A DNA stretch of 64,000 nt from Verrucomicrobiota bacterium (GTDB lineage: Bacteria; Verrucomicrobiota; Verrucomicrobiia; Limisphaerales; Pedosphaeraceae). Each line of letters opens with the position of its first letter. The first letter of the stretch is position 1. Made by a program: the position numbers and the translations under genes. The stretch is taken from the NCBI GenBank assembly GCA_021325145.1, contig JAJPHR010000023.1:106574-170573 (forward strand). Reading direction: 5' to 3'. A model generated the notes under the pieces. That model had not been told where the DNA came from and ran no database searches. It saw only the letters and a program-made list of their open reading frames with translations. This document shows, one piece after another, positions 1 through 7,654 of the stretch.

Positions 1-2
1 AG

Positions 3-410
3 ACGAAGGGCACCTTCACGCTTGAAGCCACCGGTTACGTGTTCAATACCGAAGCCCTGGTCGGCGAGGCGGTCCTCAAAGGCCGGTTTCTGGGCAAGCT
101 GATGACCGAACGGTCACTGACGATTTATACCTCGGCGGAAATCAAAGGGACGTTCAGCGCCGGATGCCTCGTCATTCCCGCAGCCAACCGCTTTACCTGG
201 AAGGACGCGCTCAAAATCCGCGGTGCGGAGATTGCAGGTGAGTTGGTCGCCACCTTGCATGCGGAAGGAACCGTGGTGGTAAAATCCACCGCCCGATTAT
301 TTGGCGATATCACGGCCAACGGGCTCGTTGTGGAAGAAGGCGCGGTGGTGGTGGGACGGATGAAGGTGGGAAAGGTTACACTTTCACCGGACTTGCGACA
401 GCACGCATAG
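3..410 (+). CDS. Bactofilin-family cytoskeletal protein, 5' end missing
   Basis: The reading frame is open to the left edge, so the start lies outside the window; a GTG at 39 is internal in the frame. The protein is built of short beta-strand repeats of the type V-x-G-x-(L/V), for example around KGRFLGKL, EIKGTFSA, EIAGELVA and RLFGDITA, with a small hydrophobic residue every few positions. This is the right-handed beta-helix pattern of bactofilins (DUF583), which polymerise into cytoskeletal filaments at the inner membrane. The C-terminal tail after VGRMKVG is short. A bactofilin call is from family knowledge; a role in shape or polar organisation here is inference. The codon-aligned start given is only the first complete codon. 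Confidence 0.72.
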   Translation, partial: TKGTFTLEATGYVFNTEALVGEAVLKGRFLGKLMTERSLTIYTSAEIKGTFSAGCLVIPAANRFTWKDALKIRGAEIAGELVATLHAEGTVVVKSTARLFGDITANGLVVEEGAVVVGRMKVGKVTLSPDLRQHA

Positions 411-415
411 CGCAT

Positions 416-519
416 GGAGTCCCGCCTTCAGGCGGTGAGACGCACATAAGCACCATGACAGTGAAAACTTTTGGCGCGTTCGATCATGCGACAGCCGCGC
501 CGGCTGAAGCCGGGACTCC
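416..519. repeat. 104-bp element with 22-bp imperfect terminal inverted repeats
   Basis: The left arm (416-437) and right arm (498-519) match in inverted orientation at about 18 of 22 positions. The element fills the gap between the bactofilin stop and the convergent isomerase gene. The left arm and the interior resemble a second copy at about 36805-36898, including the GAAAAC-TTT interior and the GGACTCCAA-CCTC right boundary. No ORF is carried. It is best described as a dispersed palindromic (REP/MITE-like) element that may also act as a bidirectional hairpin terminator. Confidence 0.6.
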
Positions 520-528
520 AAACCTCGA

Positions 529-1416
529 TCAGACGTCGCAGATGTGCACACCCTGCTTCAACGAGGCAAGGACATCGGGTCGTTTGGGAATGAATTCCTG
601 CGCGACGTGACCTTTGAAGCCGGTCGCGACGATGGCTTTGATCACGGCCGGGTAATACAGTTCCTGCGTTTCATCGATCTCGTTGCGACCAGGAACACCA
701 CCAGTGTGATAATGCCCGATATATTGATGGCTGTCCTGGATGGTGCGGATCACGTCGCCTTCCATGATCTGCATGTGGTAAATGTCATAGAGCAATTTGA
801 AACGCTCGGAGCCCACCTGTTTGACCAACTCGACGCCCCACTTGGTGTGGTCGCACATATAGTCGTGGTGATTGACTTTGCTGTTCAGCAACTCCATGCA
901 AATGGTCACGTTGCGTTTCTCGGCCAAACCTGCGACGCGTTTCAAGCCAACGGCGCAGTTCTTCAAACCTTCCTCCTCGCTCATCCCTTTGCGGTTACCG
1001 GAGAAACAGATGATGTTCGGATACCCGGCATCGGCGACTATGGGAATGGTTCGCTCAAAGAACTCGGCGATTTTGTCATGATTTTCGACGCGATTCAGCC
1101 CGCTCGTGATGCCGCCGGGGACTCCGCTGACCATCGCGCAAATCAGGTCGTGCTGCTTGAGCGTGGGGAAGTCAGTCACTTCGAGCAACTCAATGGAATG
1201 CAGGCCCATTTCCTTCCCAGCCTGGCACAGTGTGTCCAACGGAACATTGGGGTAGCACCATTTGCAGACGGAATGGTTGACGCGGCCTCTGAGATCGGAG
1301 CCGGCGGCGGCATCCGCCGCACCGAGCCGCTCGGTGAGTGAAGCAGCGGCGGCGGTGGCAACGGCGCTGCCGGCGATTTTGGAGATGGCTGAGCGACGCG
1401 ACATGGTTGATTTCAT
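529..1416 (-). CDS. Tat-exported TIM-barrel isomerase, hydroxypyruvate isomerase-like
   Basis: This is a 295-residue protein of the sugar-phosphate isomerase/epimerase (AP endonuclease 2-like TIM-barrel) family. The closest family is hydroxypyruvate isomerase (Hyi), with the ICMELLNSK strand, YDIYHMQIMEGD, the GHYHTGGVPGRNEID segment and a terminal HVAQEF motif holding the expected metal or acid residues. The N-terminus carries SRRSAI followed by an alanine-rich hydrophobic stretch, a twin-arginine signal. The start ATG at 1416 is chosen because upstream in-frame starts overlap the preceding dismutase gene. An ATG at 1404 is also possible. Exported members are common in Verrucomicrobia and Planctomycetes and are usually of unknown substrate. 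Hydroxypyruvate as substrate is therefore uncertain, although the fold is clear. It lies 37 bp downstream of the dismutase gene, probably in one transcript. Confidence 0.8.
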   Translation of the reverse strand: MKSTMSRRSAISKIAGSAVATAAAASLTERLGAADAAAGSDLRGRVNHSVCKWCYPNVPLDTLCQAGKEMGLHSIELLEVTDFPTLKQHDLICAMVSGVPGGITSGLNRVENHDKIAEFFERTIPIVADAGYPNIICFSGNRKGMSEEEGLKNCAVGLKRVAGLAEKRNVTICMELLNSKVNHHDYMCDHTKWGVELVKQVGSERFKLLYDIYHMQIMEGDVIRTIQDSHQYIGHYHTGGVPGRNEIDETQELYYPAVIKAIVATGFKGHVAQEFIPKRPDVLASLKQGVHICDV

Positions 1417-1453
1417 AGGACTGATTCGTTGTTGGTTGGGTATGGCCCTTAAT

Positions 1454-2248
1454 TCAGGCATTAGCTTTCTGAAAACGATCGGAAACAAAATCCCAATCGA
1501 TGATATTGAAAAACGCGGCGACGTAGTCCGGCCGGCGGTTTTGGTACTTCAGGTAATAGGCGTGCTCCCAGACATCGATTCCCAGCAGGGGAACCGTATG
1601 CGGCAGGTTCATGCCGAAGCGCCTGGTGAGCGATTCCGCCGCCGCCGAATTTCGCTCGGCGGGTGTGCTGATCGGCGTATCCTGGTTCGCAGTGGAAACG
1701 ATCGCCAGTTCCTTGCTCGGTTCGAACACCAGCCAGGCCCAACCGCTGCCGAATCGGCCAATGGCGGCTTTGCTGAACTCCTCTTTGAAACCGCTGAAAC
1801 TCTTGAATTTCTTGTCAATGGCGGCTGCCAGTTCACCCTTGGGCTCGCCTCCACCGCCTTTCTTCATCATTTGCCAGAATAACGAATGATTGTAATGGCC
1901 GCCGCCGTTGTTTTGCACCGCGGTGCGGACGGCATCGGGCAGCATGCTCAAACTGACAAGCAATTCCTCAAGCGTTTTCTTTTCAAGGTCGGGATGCCCG
2001 GCAATGGCCTTGTTCAGATTGGTCACGTAGGCCTGGTGATGTTTATCGTGATGAATCTCCATCGTGCGGGCGTCGATGTCCGGTTCCAACGCATCGGTGG
2101 AGTAGGGGAGCGGCGGCAGTGAAAATGGCGCGGTGGCGTTTGGCACTGCCGCGAGGACCGGCGTGGACTCCGCATGGAGAACCGGCAACGCCGCGCACGC
2201 GGCCGTCGCGAGGGAAGCTGTCTTGATTGCCTCGCGTCGTGTCATCAT
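1454..2248 (-). CDS. sodA: Exported Fe/Mn superoxide dismutase
   Basis: This protein converts superoxide to peroxide and oxygen. Numbering from the ATG at 2248 gives 264 residues. The metal ligands are visible: His66 in IHHDKHHQAYV, His121 in NHSLFW, and Asp225 and His229 in GIDVWEHAYY. GGGHYNHSLFW and NQDTPI are closer to the manganese-type signature than the iron type. A leader starting MMTRREAIKTA and running into a hydrophobic stretch ending near LHA looks like a Tat signal, so the enzyme should act outside the cytoplasm. The start is set at this ATG because the leader begins there. Metal preference is inferred from motifs only. Confidence 0.92.
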   Translation of the reverse strand: MMTRREAIKTASLATAACAALPVLHAESTPVLAAVPNATAPFSLPPLPYSTDALEPDIDARTMEIHHDKHHQAYVTNLNKAIAGHPDLEKKTLEELLVSLSMLPDAVRTAVQNNGGGHYNHSLFWQMMKKGGGGEPKGELAAAIDKKFKSFSGFKEEFSKAAIGRFGSGWAWLVFEPSKELAIVSTANQDTPISTPAERNSAAAESLTRRFGMNLPHTVPLLGIDVWEHAYYLKYQNRRPDYVAAFFNIIDWDFVSDRFQKANA

Positions 2249-2395
2249 GATCGTTGCTTTCGCACAAACGAATGTCTGCGGCAGACAGGCCAATTCAGGT
2301 TCGAGTTGAGCATAGCGCATGGGCAGCGGTTGGCAAGTTATTCCAGGCCTGGATTTCGGGGCTCAGATTTTTGAAACCTTGTAATCCGCCAACCC

Positions 2396-2409
2396 GAAGG
2401 CTAGCCTTC
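2396..2409. promoter_or_regulatory. 14-bp perfect palindrome abutting a start codon
   Basis: GAAGGCTAGCCTTC is its own reverse complement and ends one base before the methyltransferase ATG at 2410. Its left half contains AAGG, the only Shine-Dalgarno-like sequence at a sensible distance. A hairpin with stem GAAGG/CCTTC and loop CTAG would hide that site. It could also be an operator half-site pair. Function is inference. Confidence 0.4.
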
Positions 2410-3168
2410 ATGCCCAGCTTGAACGCCAGCCACAAACGCCCAAACTATGGCATTGACGCGCCCAACGTGGTCCGTGGGCTTTTTGTCGGTGGCTCTGCCG
2501 CTTTGATTCTTGGCCGCCTTTGCCTCTTCGCGGTGAAGCGCGGCGTGATGCCTTGGACACGATTTGCCATCGCCCCCTGCTTGTCGATGGGATGTATCCT
2601 GGTTCTCGAAGCCGGGGTGATGTTCTGGGGCAGCAAGGTTGGAAAATTGCGACTCCGAGACAAGCTGATCGCCACCCTCCCGTGGCGTGGCGACGAGCGG
2701 GTCCTGGACGTGGGTTGCGGACACGGGTTGATGCTCATCGGCGCCGCCAAACGGCTGCGCGGCGGCAAGGCCACAGGGATCGACCTCTGGCAGAAAGAAG
2801 ACCAGGCGGGAAATTCCCGCGAAGCCACCTGGCAGAACGTTCTGGCCGAGGGTGTGGAAGACCGGGTGGAATTGCATGATGGTGATGCGCGGAAGTTGTC
2901 CTTTACGGATAATTTCTTCGATGTCGTGCTCTCCAGTTGGGCGTTGCACAACATCTATGACCCCGCTGGCCGTGAACAAGCGATCCGCGAAATCGTTCGC
3001 GTGCTGAAACCGGGCGGGCATCTGGTCATTGTTGACATTCGTCATACCGCGGAGTACGCCCAAGTATTGCAGGCTGGCCAAATGAAGGACGTTACGCGAA
3101 TCGGACCGAATTTCATTTTTGTCATCCCTTCCTATACCTTGATGGCTACGAAGCCGACGCCCGTTTGA
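2410..3168 (+). CDS. Membrane-anchored SAM-dependent class I methyltransferase
   Basis: A 252-residue protein. Two hydrophobic helices (about residues 21-42 and 52-73) are followed by a class I methyltransferase domain. Motif I is VLDVGCGHG (98-106), a GID acidic strand-2 end follows, then DGDARKLSF, FDVVLSSWALHN and the post-motif VLKPGGHLVIVD, all typical of UbiE/Methyltransf_11 enzymes. The substrate cannot be told. The ATG at 2410 is preferred because longer versions run back over the divergent dismutase promoter and have no conserved residues. Membrane attachment suggests a lipid, quinone or envelope substrate, which is inference. Confidence 0.8.
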   Translation: MPSLNASHKRPNYGIDAPNVVRGLFVGGSAALILGRLCLFAVKRGVMPWTRFAIAPCLSMGCILVLEAGVMFWGSKVGKLRLRDKLIATLPWRGDERVLDVGCGHGLMLIGAAKRLRGGKATGIDLWQKEDQAGNSREATWQNVLAEGVEDRVELHDGDARKLSFTDNFFDVVLSSWALHNIYDPAGREQAIREIVRVLKPGGHLVIVDIRHTAEYAQVLQAGQMKDVTRIGPNFIFVIPSYTLMATKPTPV

Positions 3169-3250
3169 AATGTTTGCTTTGGAATTCCCTTGCCTTCGAC
3201 CTGAACCGACGCAAAGTTGCGCCTTGCCTAACCAAATAAATTCCAACCCT

Positions 3251-3595
3251 ATGCCACATGGCTTCTTTACCGTTGAACAATGGACGGCTCAACAGGGCGG
3301 CACCGGCCCACAATGGGTTCCGATTCTTCACCTCGATTCTTGCCAGTCCTTGACGAAAGCAGTGGCGGCCCTGGAGAAGCGCGGCCAGCCCGGCCTCTAT
3401 CGAATAGTGCAGATGCAGCGGTGCATTTGGGCGGAAATGGAAGGCGGAAAGCTGCGGCTGCATGGTTCGCATTCTTCGTCACCGGAGAATCTCGCTCGGA
3501 TCGTGGAGATTTACGAACGTGAGGGTGGCCGTCGGCCGGTCGAGAAGGCGCGCGAGCAGCGCGCCCGGGAAAAGGCCAGCCGCGCCAGAAAATGA
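3251..3595 (+). CDS. Small hypothetical protein with a basic C-terminal tail
   Basis: The gene encodes 114 residues from the ATG at 3251 (MPHGFFTVEQW). The N-terminal two thirds look like a compact alpha/beta domain with the segment GLYRIVQMQRCIWAEMEGGKLRLHG. The last 25 residues are dominated by Arg, Lys, Ala and Glu (REQRAREKASRARK). I do not recognise the family. There is no signal peptide or membrane segment. It follows the methyltransferase by 82 bp on the same strand and may share its transcript. Codon use looks like that of its neighbours, which supports a real gene. Confidence 0.55.
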   Translation: MPHGFFTVEQWTAQQGGTGPQWVPILHLDSCQSLTKAVAALEKRGQPGLYRIVQMQRCIWAEMEGGKLRLHGSHSSSPENLARIVEIYEREGGRRPVEKAREQRAREKASRARK

Positions 3596-3666
3596 TGTCC
3601 ACAACGATTGATAAGTGGCTGGAACCAGGGTGATTTCAAACCGCACCCCTGCTCACCACCCAGTTG

Positions 3667-4722
3667 CTACTTCTCCCGCGGATTGAATTTCGAAGCGGCT
3701 GCAAGCTGCGTCCACAGTTTTCGTTCTTCCTCGGTGATGTGGTCGGGAACTTCAATTTGCGCCGCGACAATCAAATCACCATTCGGCCCGGAGCGCTGTG
3801 GCAATCCGCGCCCGCGCACACGGAACTTCTGGCCGTTCTGCGTGCCGGGAGGGATCCTGATATTCACGCGTCCATCCAGCGTCGGCACCGCCAGGTCCGT
3901 GCCGAGCACGGCTTCCCAAGGCGCCAACGGGGCTTCATGGATAAGGTTGTGATCCTGAACCTCGAAGTCAGGATGTTTGGCGAGATGAACGCGCAAATAG
4001 AGGTCGCCCGCCGTGCCGCCGCGCGATCCCGCTTCGCCGCGACCCGGCACGCGCAACCGCTGGCCGTCAGTCACACCGGGAGGAATCTTGACCTGGTAGG
4101 TTTCGGTTTTAATCACTTCTCCTGAGCCGCCGCAAACCGGGCAAACGCGCCCGTTCTTTTCTCCGGTGCCGCCGCAATTCTCGCACGGGATGCTTCGCCG
4201 CAGCGTGATCGATCGCACCGCGCCGTGCATGGCCTCTTCCAGCGTGACCATGATGTCGCCTTCAACGTCTCTTCCGCGCTCGGCGAGATCCTCTTCCGCG
4301 AACCCGCCGCGGTCGCCGAACGGCGAACCGCCGCGCCGGCGTGAACCAAACAACTGTTCGAAGAAATCGCTGAAGCCCGTCGTTCCGCCGAACTCGAATT
4401 CGAAATCGCCGCCGCCCCGGCCAGGACGGCCTGTGCGTCCGCCGCCGAAAGGTGTGCCCTGCCATCCAGGTGGCTGCCGGAACTCGGCGCCCTGTTTCCA
4501 ATTCGGGCCCAACTCGTCGTACTTCTTGCGCTTGGCCGGATCGCTGAGAACTTCGTAAGCCTCGTTGATCTCCTTGAACTTTTCCTCGGCGCCTTTTTTG
4601 GTCTTCGCGACATCGGGATGGTACTGGCGGGCGAGTTTGCGAAAGGCCTTCTTGATTTCATCTTCGCTCGCCGTTCGCGGCACGCCCAGCACCTGATAGT
4701 AGTCTTTAAATTGAACCGCCAT
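3667..4722 (-). CDS. DnaJ-class co-chaperone with a reduced zinc centre
   Basis: A 351-residue J-domain protein. The J domain (1-73) has the essential HPD at 35-37. A Gly/Phe-rich linker (about 85-140) follows, then the substrate-binding beta domains (about 150-335). Instead of the usual four CxxCxGxG repeats only two are present, CENCGGTG and CPVCGGSG (Cys180, 183, 194, 197), enough for one zinc ion rather than two. It therefore lies between DnaJ and zinc-free CbpA. It should stimulate DnaK ATPase and bind unfolded clients. It sits downstream of an ftsH gene on the same strand, so the pair forms a protein quality-control cluster. No dnaK or grpE is nearby. Confidence 0.88.
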   Translation of the reverse strand: MAVQFKDYYQVLGVPRTASEDEIKKAFRKLARQYHPDVAKTKKGAEEKFKEINEAYEVLSDPAKRKKYDELGPNWKQGAEFRQPPGWQGTPFGGGRTGRPGRGGGDFEFEFGGTTGFSDFFEQLFGSRRRGGSPFGDRGGFAEEDLAERGRDVEGDIMVTLEEAMHGAVRSITLRRSIPCENCGGTGEKNGRVCPVCGGSGEVIKTETYQVKIPPGVTDGQRLRVPGRGEAGSRGGTAGDLYLRVHLAKHPDFEVQDHNLIHEAPLAPWEAVLGTDLAVPTLDGRVNIRIPPGTQNGQKFRVRGRGLPQRSGPNGDLIVAAQIEVPDHITEEERKLWTQLAAASKFNPREK

Positions 4723-4865
4723 ATAGGTTCCGCCGAATTACGACAGGATTCGGTCAAATTCTCCAGAAAAAAACTTCCAGCATCCAACCCGACCGCAAAG
4801 CACTGCCATCGATACAGTACGCGCGGAAGCTGCCGGTTTGCAAAGAATAATGTTCGACCCGCCCA

Positions 4866-6950
4866 TCAAAATCTCCGCGTCGGCGTCGGCTCGGGTGGTT
4901 CCTCCGGCCGGTCCAGCCCAATCATTTCCCGAAAGGTGCGGCCATCCAGCGTTTCGCGTTTAAGCAACTCCGCGCTGACGCTTTCCAACTGGTCGCGATG
5001 CTCGACCAGTATCCGCTTGGCTTCGCCATAAGCGGACGCGAGCAACTTTCTGACTTCCTCGTCGATTTCCTCGGCTGTTCTTTCGCTGCAATCCCGCTGG
5101 AACACACCATCCTGCGCATGCAAATAAGCCCCGCCCTGGCGTTGCGCCGAATGCGCGAGCCCGAGTCGTTCGTTCATGCCAAACAGGCAAATCATCTGGC
5201 GGGCCAGCACCGTCACGCGCTCCAGATCATTTTCCGCTCCCGTGGTCACTTCGCCATAAATCACTTCCTCCGCGGCGCGTCCGCCCAGCGCGCTTCGAAT
5301 CCGATCCACCAACTCCGAACGCGTCATCAAGTATTGTTCCTCGGCGGGAAGTTGCAGCGTGTATCCCAGGGCCGCTCGCCCGCGCGGGATGATGCTGATC
5401 TTATGCACCGGGTCCGCGTGTTTGCTGTAGGACGCAACCAGCGCATGGCCGACTTCATGGTAAGCAACCCGCCGCTTAATCTCCTCGGTCAAGCGCCGAC
5501 TTCGGCGTTCCGGCCCAGCGACGACTTTCTCGACCGCCTCCTCCAAATCCCGCTGGCTGATCAGCCGTCCATGACGCCGCGCCGCCAGCAGTGCCGCTTC
5601 ATTGACCGCGTTGGCCAAGTCCGCGCCGGAAAAGCCCGGCGTGGCTTGCGCGATTTTCCGCAGATCGACAGTTTCAGCCAACGGCACCAGGCGCGTATGG
5701 ACCCGCAGGATTGCCTCCCGCCCATCGATGTCCGGCGCATCCACAATCACCTGCCGGTCAAAACGCCCCGGACGCAGCAAAGCGCGATCCAGCACCTCCG
5801 GCCGATTGGTCGCCGCCAGCAGAATCACGCCGGCGTTCGGGGCGAAGCCGTCCATTTCCACCAGCAACGCGTTCAGCGTCTGCTCGCGTTCGTCGTTGAC
5901 CGGTCCCACATGTACGCCGCGTTCCCGGCCGATGGCGTCCAATTCGTCAATGAACACAATGCACGGCGCCTGGGCCTTGGCTTGCACGAACAAATCGCGC
6001 ACCCGCGCCGCGCCGACCCCGACAAACATTTCCACAAAGTCACTCCCGCTGATGGAAAAGAAAGGCACGTGCGCCTCCCCGGCCACCGCCTTGGCGAGCA
6101 GCGTTTTGCCCGTGCCCGGCGGCCCCACCAATAGCACGCCCTTGGGAATTTTCGCGCCCAACGAACGGTAGCGGTCCGGGTTCTTCAAGAAATCAACCAC
6201 TTCCTGCAATTCATATTTCGCCTCGTCGCAACCGGCCACATCGCCGAACGTGATGCCGGTTTCCTTTTCGGCGACCAATCGCGCGCGGCTTTTCCCAAAG
6301 CTAAGGATCGATTGCCCCGCGCCACCCGCCATGCGCCGACTGATGTAACTCCAAATGAGCACCATCAATCCCAGCGGCAGCAGCCAGGCGAGCAAAAACT
6401 GATTCAGGAAACTCGGGCGCGCGCCGACGAATTTGACATGCGCCGCTTCCAGGTCCCGCACCAGGTCGGGGTCTTCCACCCGGACCGTGTTGAAAAGGAA
6501 GGATCTGGACTCCTGGGCGGAAGGTTTTGTCGAGGCCGCAGGCGCCTTGCCGGTGCTTCTAGCCGCAAGCTCAATGGGCGGGCCATCTTTCGCGGGTGTA
6601 ACGCCGTCACTGGCGGAACCGCCGGCAGCCTGGAAGGAATTCGTGTGCGCCCCGGAATTAGCCGGCGCTTCGGCCGCCGCGTTGGGTTGATTTGTCCCGG
6701 TCGGCGTGCGCTCCTGGATTTTGCCTTCGATGGTATCGGTTTTGACCGTGACTTCCGTGACTTCACCCTTGCGGAGCGCGTCCTTGAACTCGCTGTAGGG
6801 GATGGTGCGGACGTTCAGGCTTGTGAACGTCTGTTGCCAGATCCATAAGAGCAGGAGCATCACGGGCAGATACCAAAGCAGCGCGGACCACTGGGGTGGA
6901 ATTCCTTTGTTTTTGGGTGGTGTTGGGGGCGGTTGTTTCTCCGGTGTCAT
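4866..6950 (-). CDS. ftsH: FtsH-type membrane AAA+ zinc metalloprotease (first copy)
   Basis: A 694-residue FtsH numbered from the ATG at 6950, where the conserved N-terminus begins. Membrane helices lie at about 22-40 and 182-203. The Walker A is GPPGTGKT (276-283), Walker [12 protein letters not shown] (331-341), the second region of homology runs around TNRPEVLD to RPGRFDRQ, and the zinc site HEVGH is at 498-502 with the third ligand in GAENDLERV. The segment between the membrane helices is unusually long and low in complexity (about 82-150, rich in Ala, Pro, Ser, Thr and Gly). A second, more canonical FtsH lies at 36938-38974, so this copy is a paralogue, probably of specialised function. 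Confidence 0.95.
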   Translation of the reverse strand: MTPEKQPPPTPPKNKGIPPQWSALLWYLPVMLLLLWIWQQTFTSLNVRTIPYSEFKDALRKGEVTEVTVKTDTIEGKIQERTPTGTNQPNAAAEAPANSGAHTNSFQAAGGSASDGVTPAKDGPPIELAARSTGKAPAASTKPSAQESRSFLFNTVRVEDPDLVRDLEAAHVKFVGARPSFLNQFLLAWLLPLGLMVLIWSYISRRMAGGAGQSILSFGKSRARLVAEKETGITFGDVAGCDEAKYELQEVVDFLKNPDRYRSLGAKIPKGVLLVGPPGTGKTLLAKAVAGEAHVPFFSISGSDFVEMFVGVGAARVRDLFVQAKAQAPCIVFIDELDAIGRERGVHVGPVNDEREQTLNALLVEMDGFAPNAGVILLAATNRPEVLDRALLRPGRFDRQVIVDAPDIDGREAILRVHTRLVPLAETVDLRKIAQATPGFSGADLANAVNEAALLAARRHGRLISQRDLEEAVEKVVAGPERRSRRLTEEIKRRVAYHEVGHALVASYSKHADPVHKISIIPRGRAALGYTLQLPAEEQYLMTRSELVDRIRSALGGRAAEEVIYGEVTTGAENDLERVTVLARQMICLFGMNERLGLAHSAQRQGGAYLHAQDGVFQRDCSERTAEEIDEEVRKLLASAYGEAKRILVEHRDQLESVSAELLKRETLDGRTFREMIGLDRPEEPPEPTPTRRF

Positions 6951-7578
6951 GGGCTTTTTTCCTTTCCAGTGGGTAAGGCTGCCCCTCGCGCCGGGTAATT
7001 CAGCCGCGGACCACAAAGCGTCCCCCCGGGGAAAACCCCCGCTGCAACTCCCCAATCCCCCTCATGCTGCCTCAACGCTCTCATGCTCCTTGATAAACCT
7101 AGCACGGGAACCGCCAAACGCATCTGGGCGCAACCGCGTATTCTTCATCCTGATCCTAATCCTAATCTCCGCTCACGTGCTGGGTTCAGCGATTCAGGTC
7201 TTTTTAGGTGGATCTGGGCTCCATCCGAACCCGGCGAGTGATGCGAAAATACGCGAACATTTGAACAAAAACTACTTTGTTTCACTTTGATGCCGCCTTC
7301 CAACCGATTTGTCACCAGGGCTGCATAAGGGAACGCATCTCGCACCGCCCCGATACGCGACCTGGCGGACGCTTCCTCGGAGTGCGACCGTCCTGTCACC
7401 GTGCAGGTAGGGCGCGCACTCCTGTGCGCGTCTCGCCGGAGCTTCAATTAACCCCCTCGTTTTTCAACGAGTGGACTGCGACGCACGGTTATTTTCGACC
7501 GTTTTAATCGACTCTCGATTCTTTCCTGCCGACGCTGAACAACGGTCGCTTGTTTACACCACTTCTGTCGTTTAAACC
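6951..7578. other. Intergenic region between ftsH and the GloVer gene
   Basis: Divergent intergenic sequence of about 0.6 kb. The short reading frames here show no recognisable domain, no good ribosome site and no codon bias. It holds a short repeat at 7405-7436 and, at its right end, a promoter-like sequence for the downstream gene. Nothing else could be supported. Confidence 0.5.
7405..7436 (+). repeat. Short dispersed repeat, AGGTAGGGCGCG family
   Basis: This 32-bp stretch starts AGGTAGGGCGCGCACTCC and continues with GTGCGCG. The same core occurs at about 40616-40645 and, reversed, at about 50731-50760. This copy lacks the second arm that the other two have. Function is unknown. Confidence 0.5.
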
Positions 7579-7607
7579 TTGACACTACTCTTGTCTATTC
7601 GGATGAT
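7579..7607 (+). promoter_or_regulatory. Sigma-70-like promoter for the GloVer gene
   Basis: A perfect TTGACA (7579-7584) is followed after 17 bp by GATGAT (7602-7607), matching TATAAT at 4 of 6 positions. A start about 7 bp downstream would give a leader of about 40 nt before the ATG at 7655. Confidence 0.5.
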
Positions 7608-7654
7608 CCAGCCCGAAGCTGGTGGGTCAACCGCACTTTTACGATGGATTGCGC

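Noticed and set aside
544..1341. Long plus-strand reading frame over the isomerase gene
   Set aside because: It is the antisense shadow of a gene with clear family motifs and shows no domain of its own.
7145..7507. Small genes in the ftsH-GloVer gap
   Set aside because: Frames on both strands overlap, have no ribosome site and no recognisable sequence.
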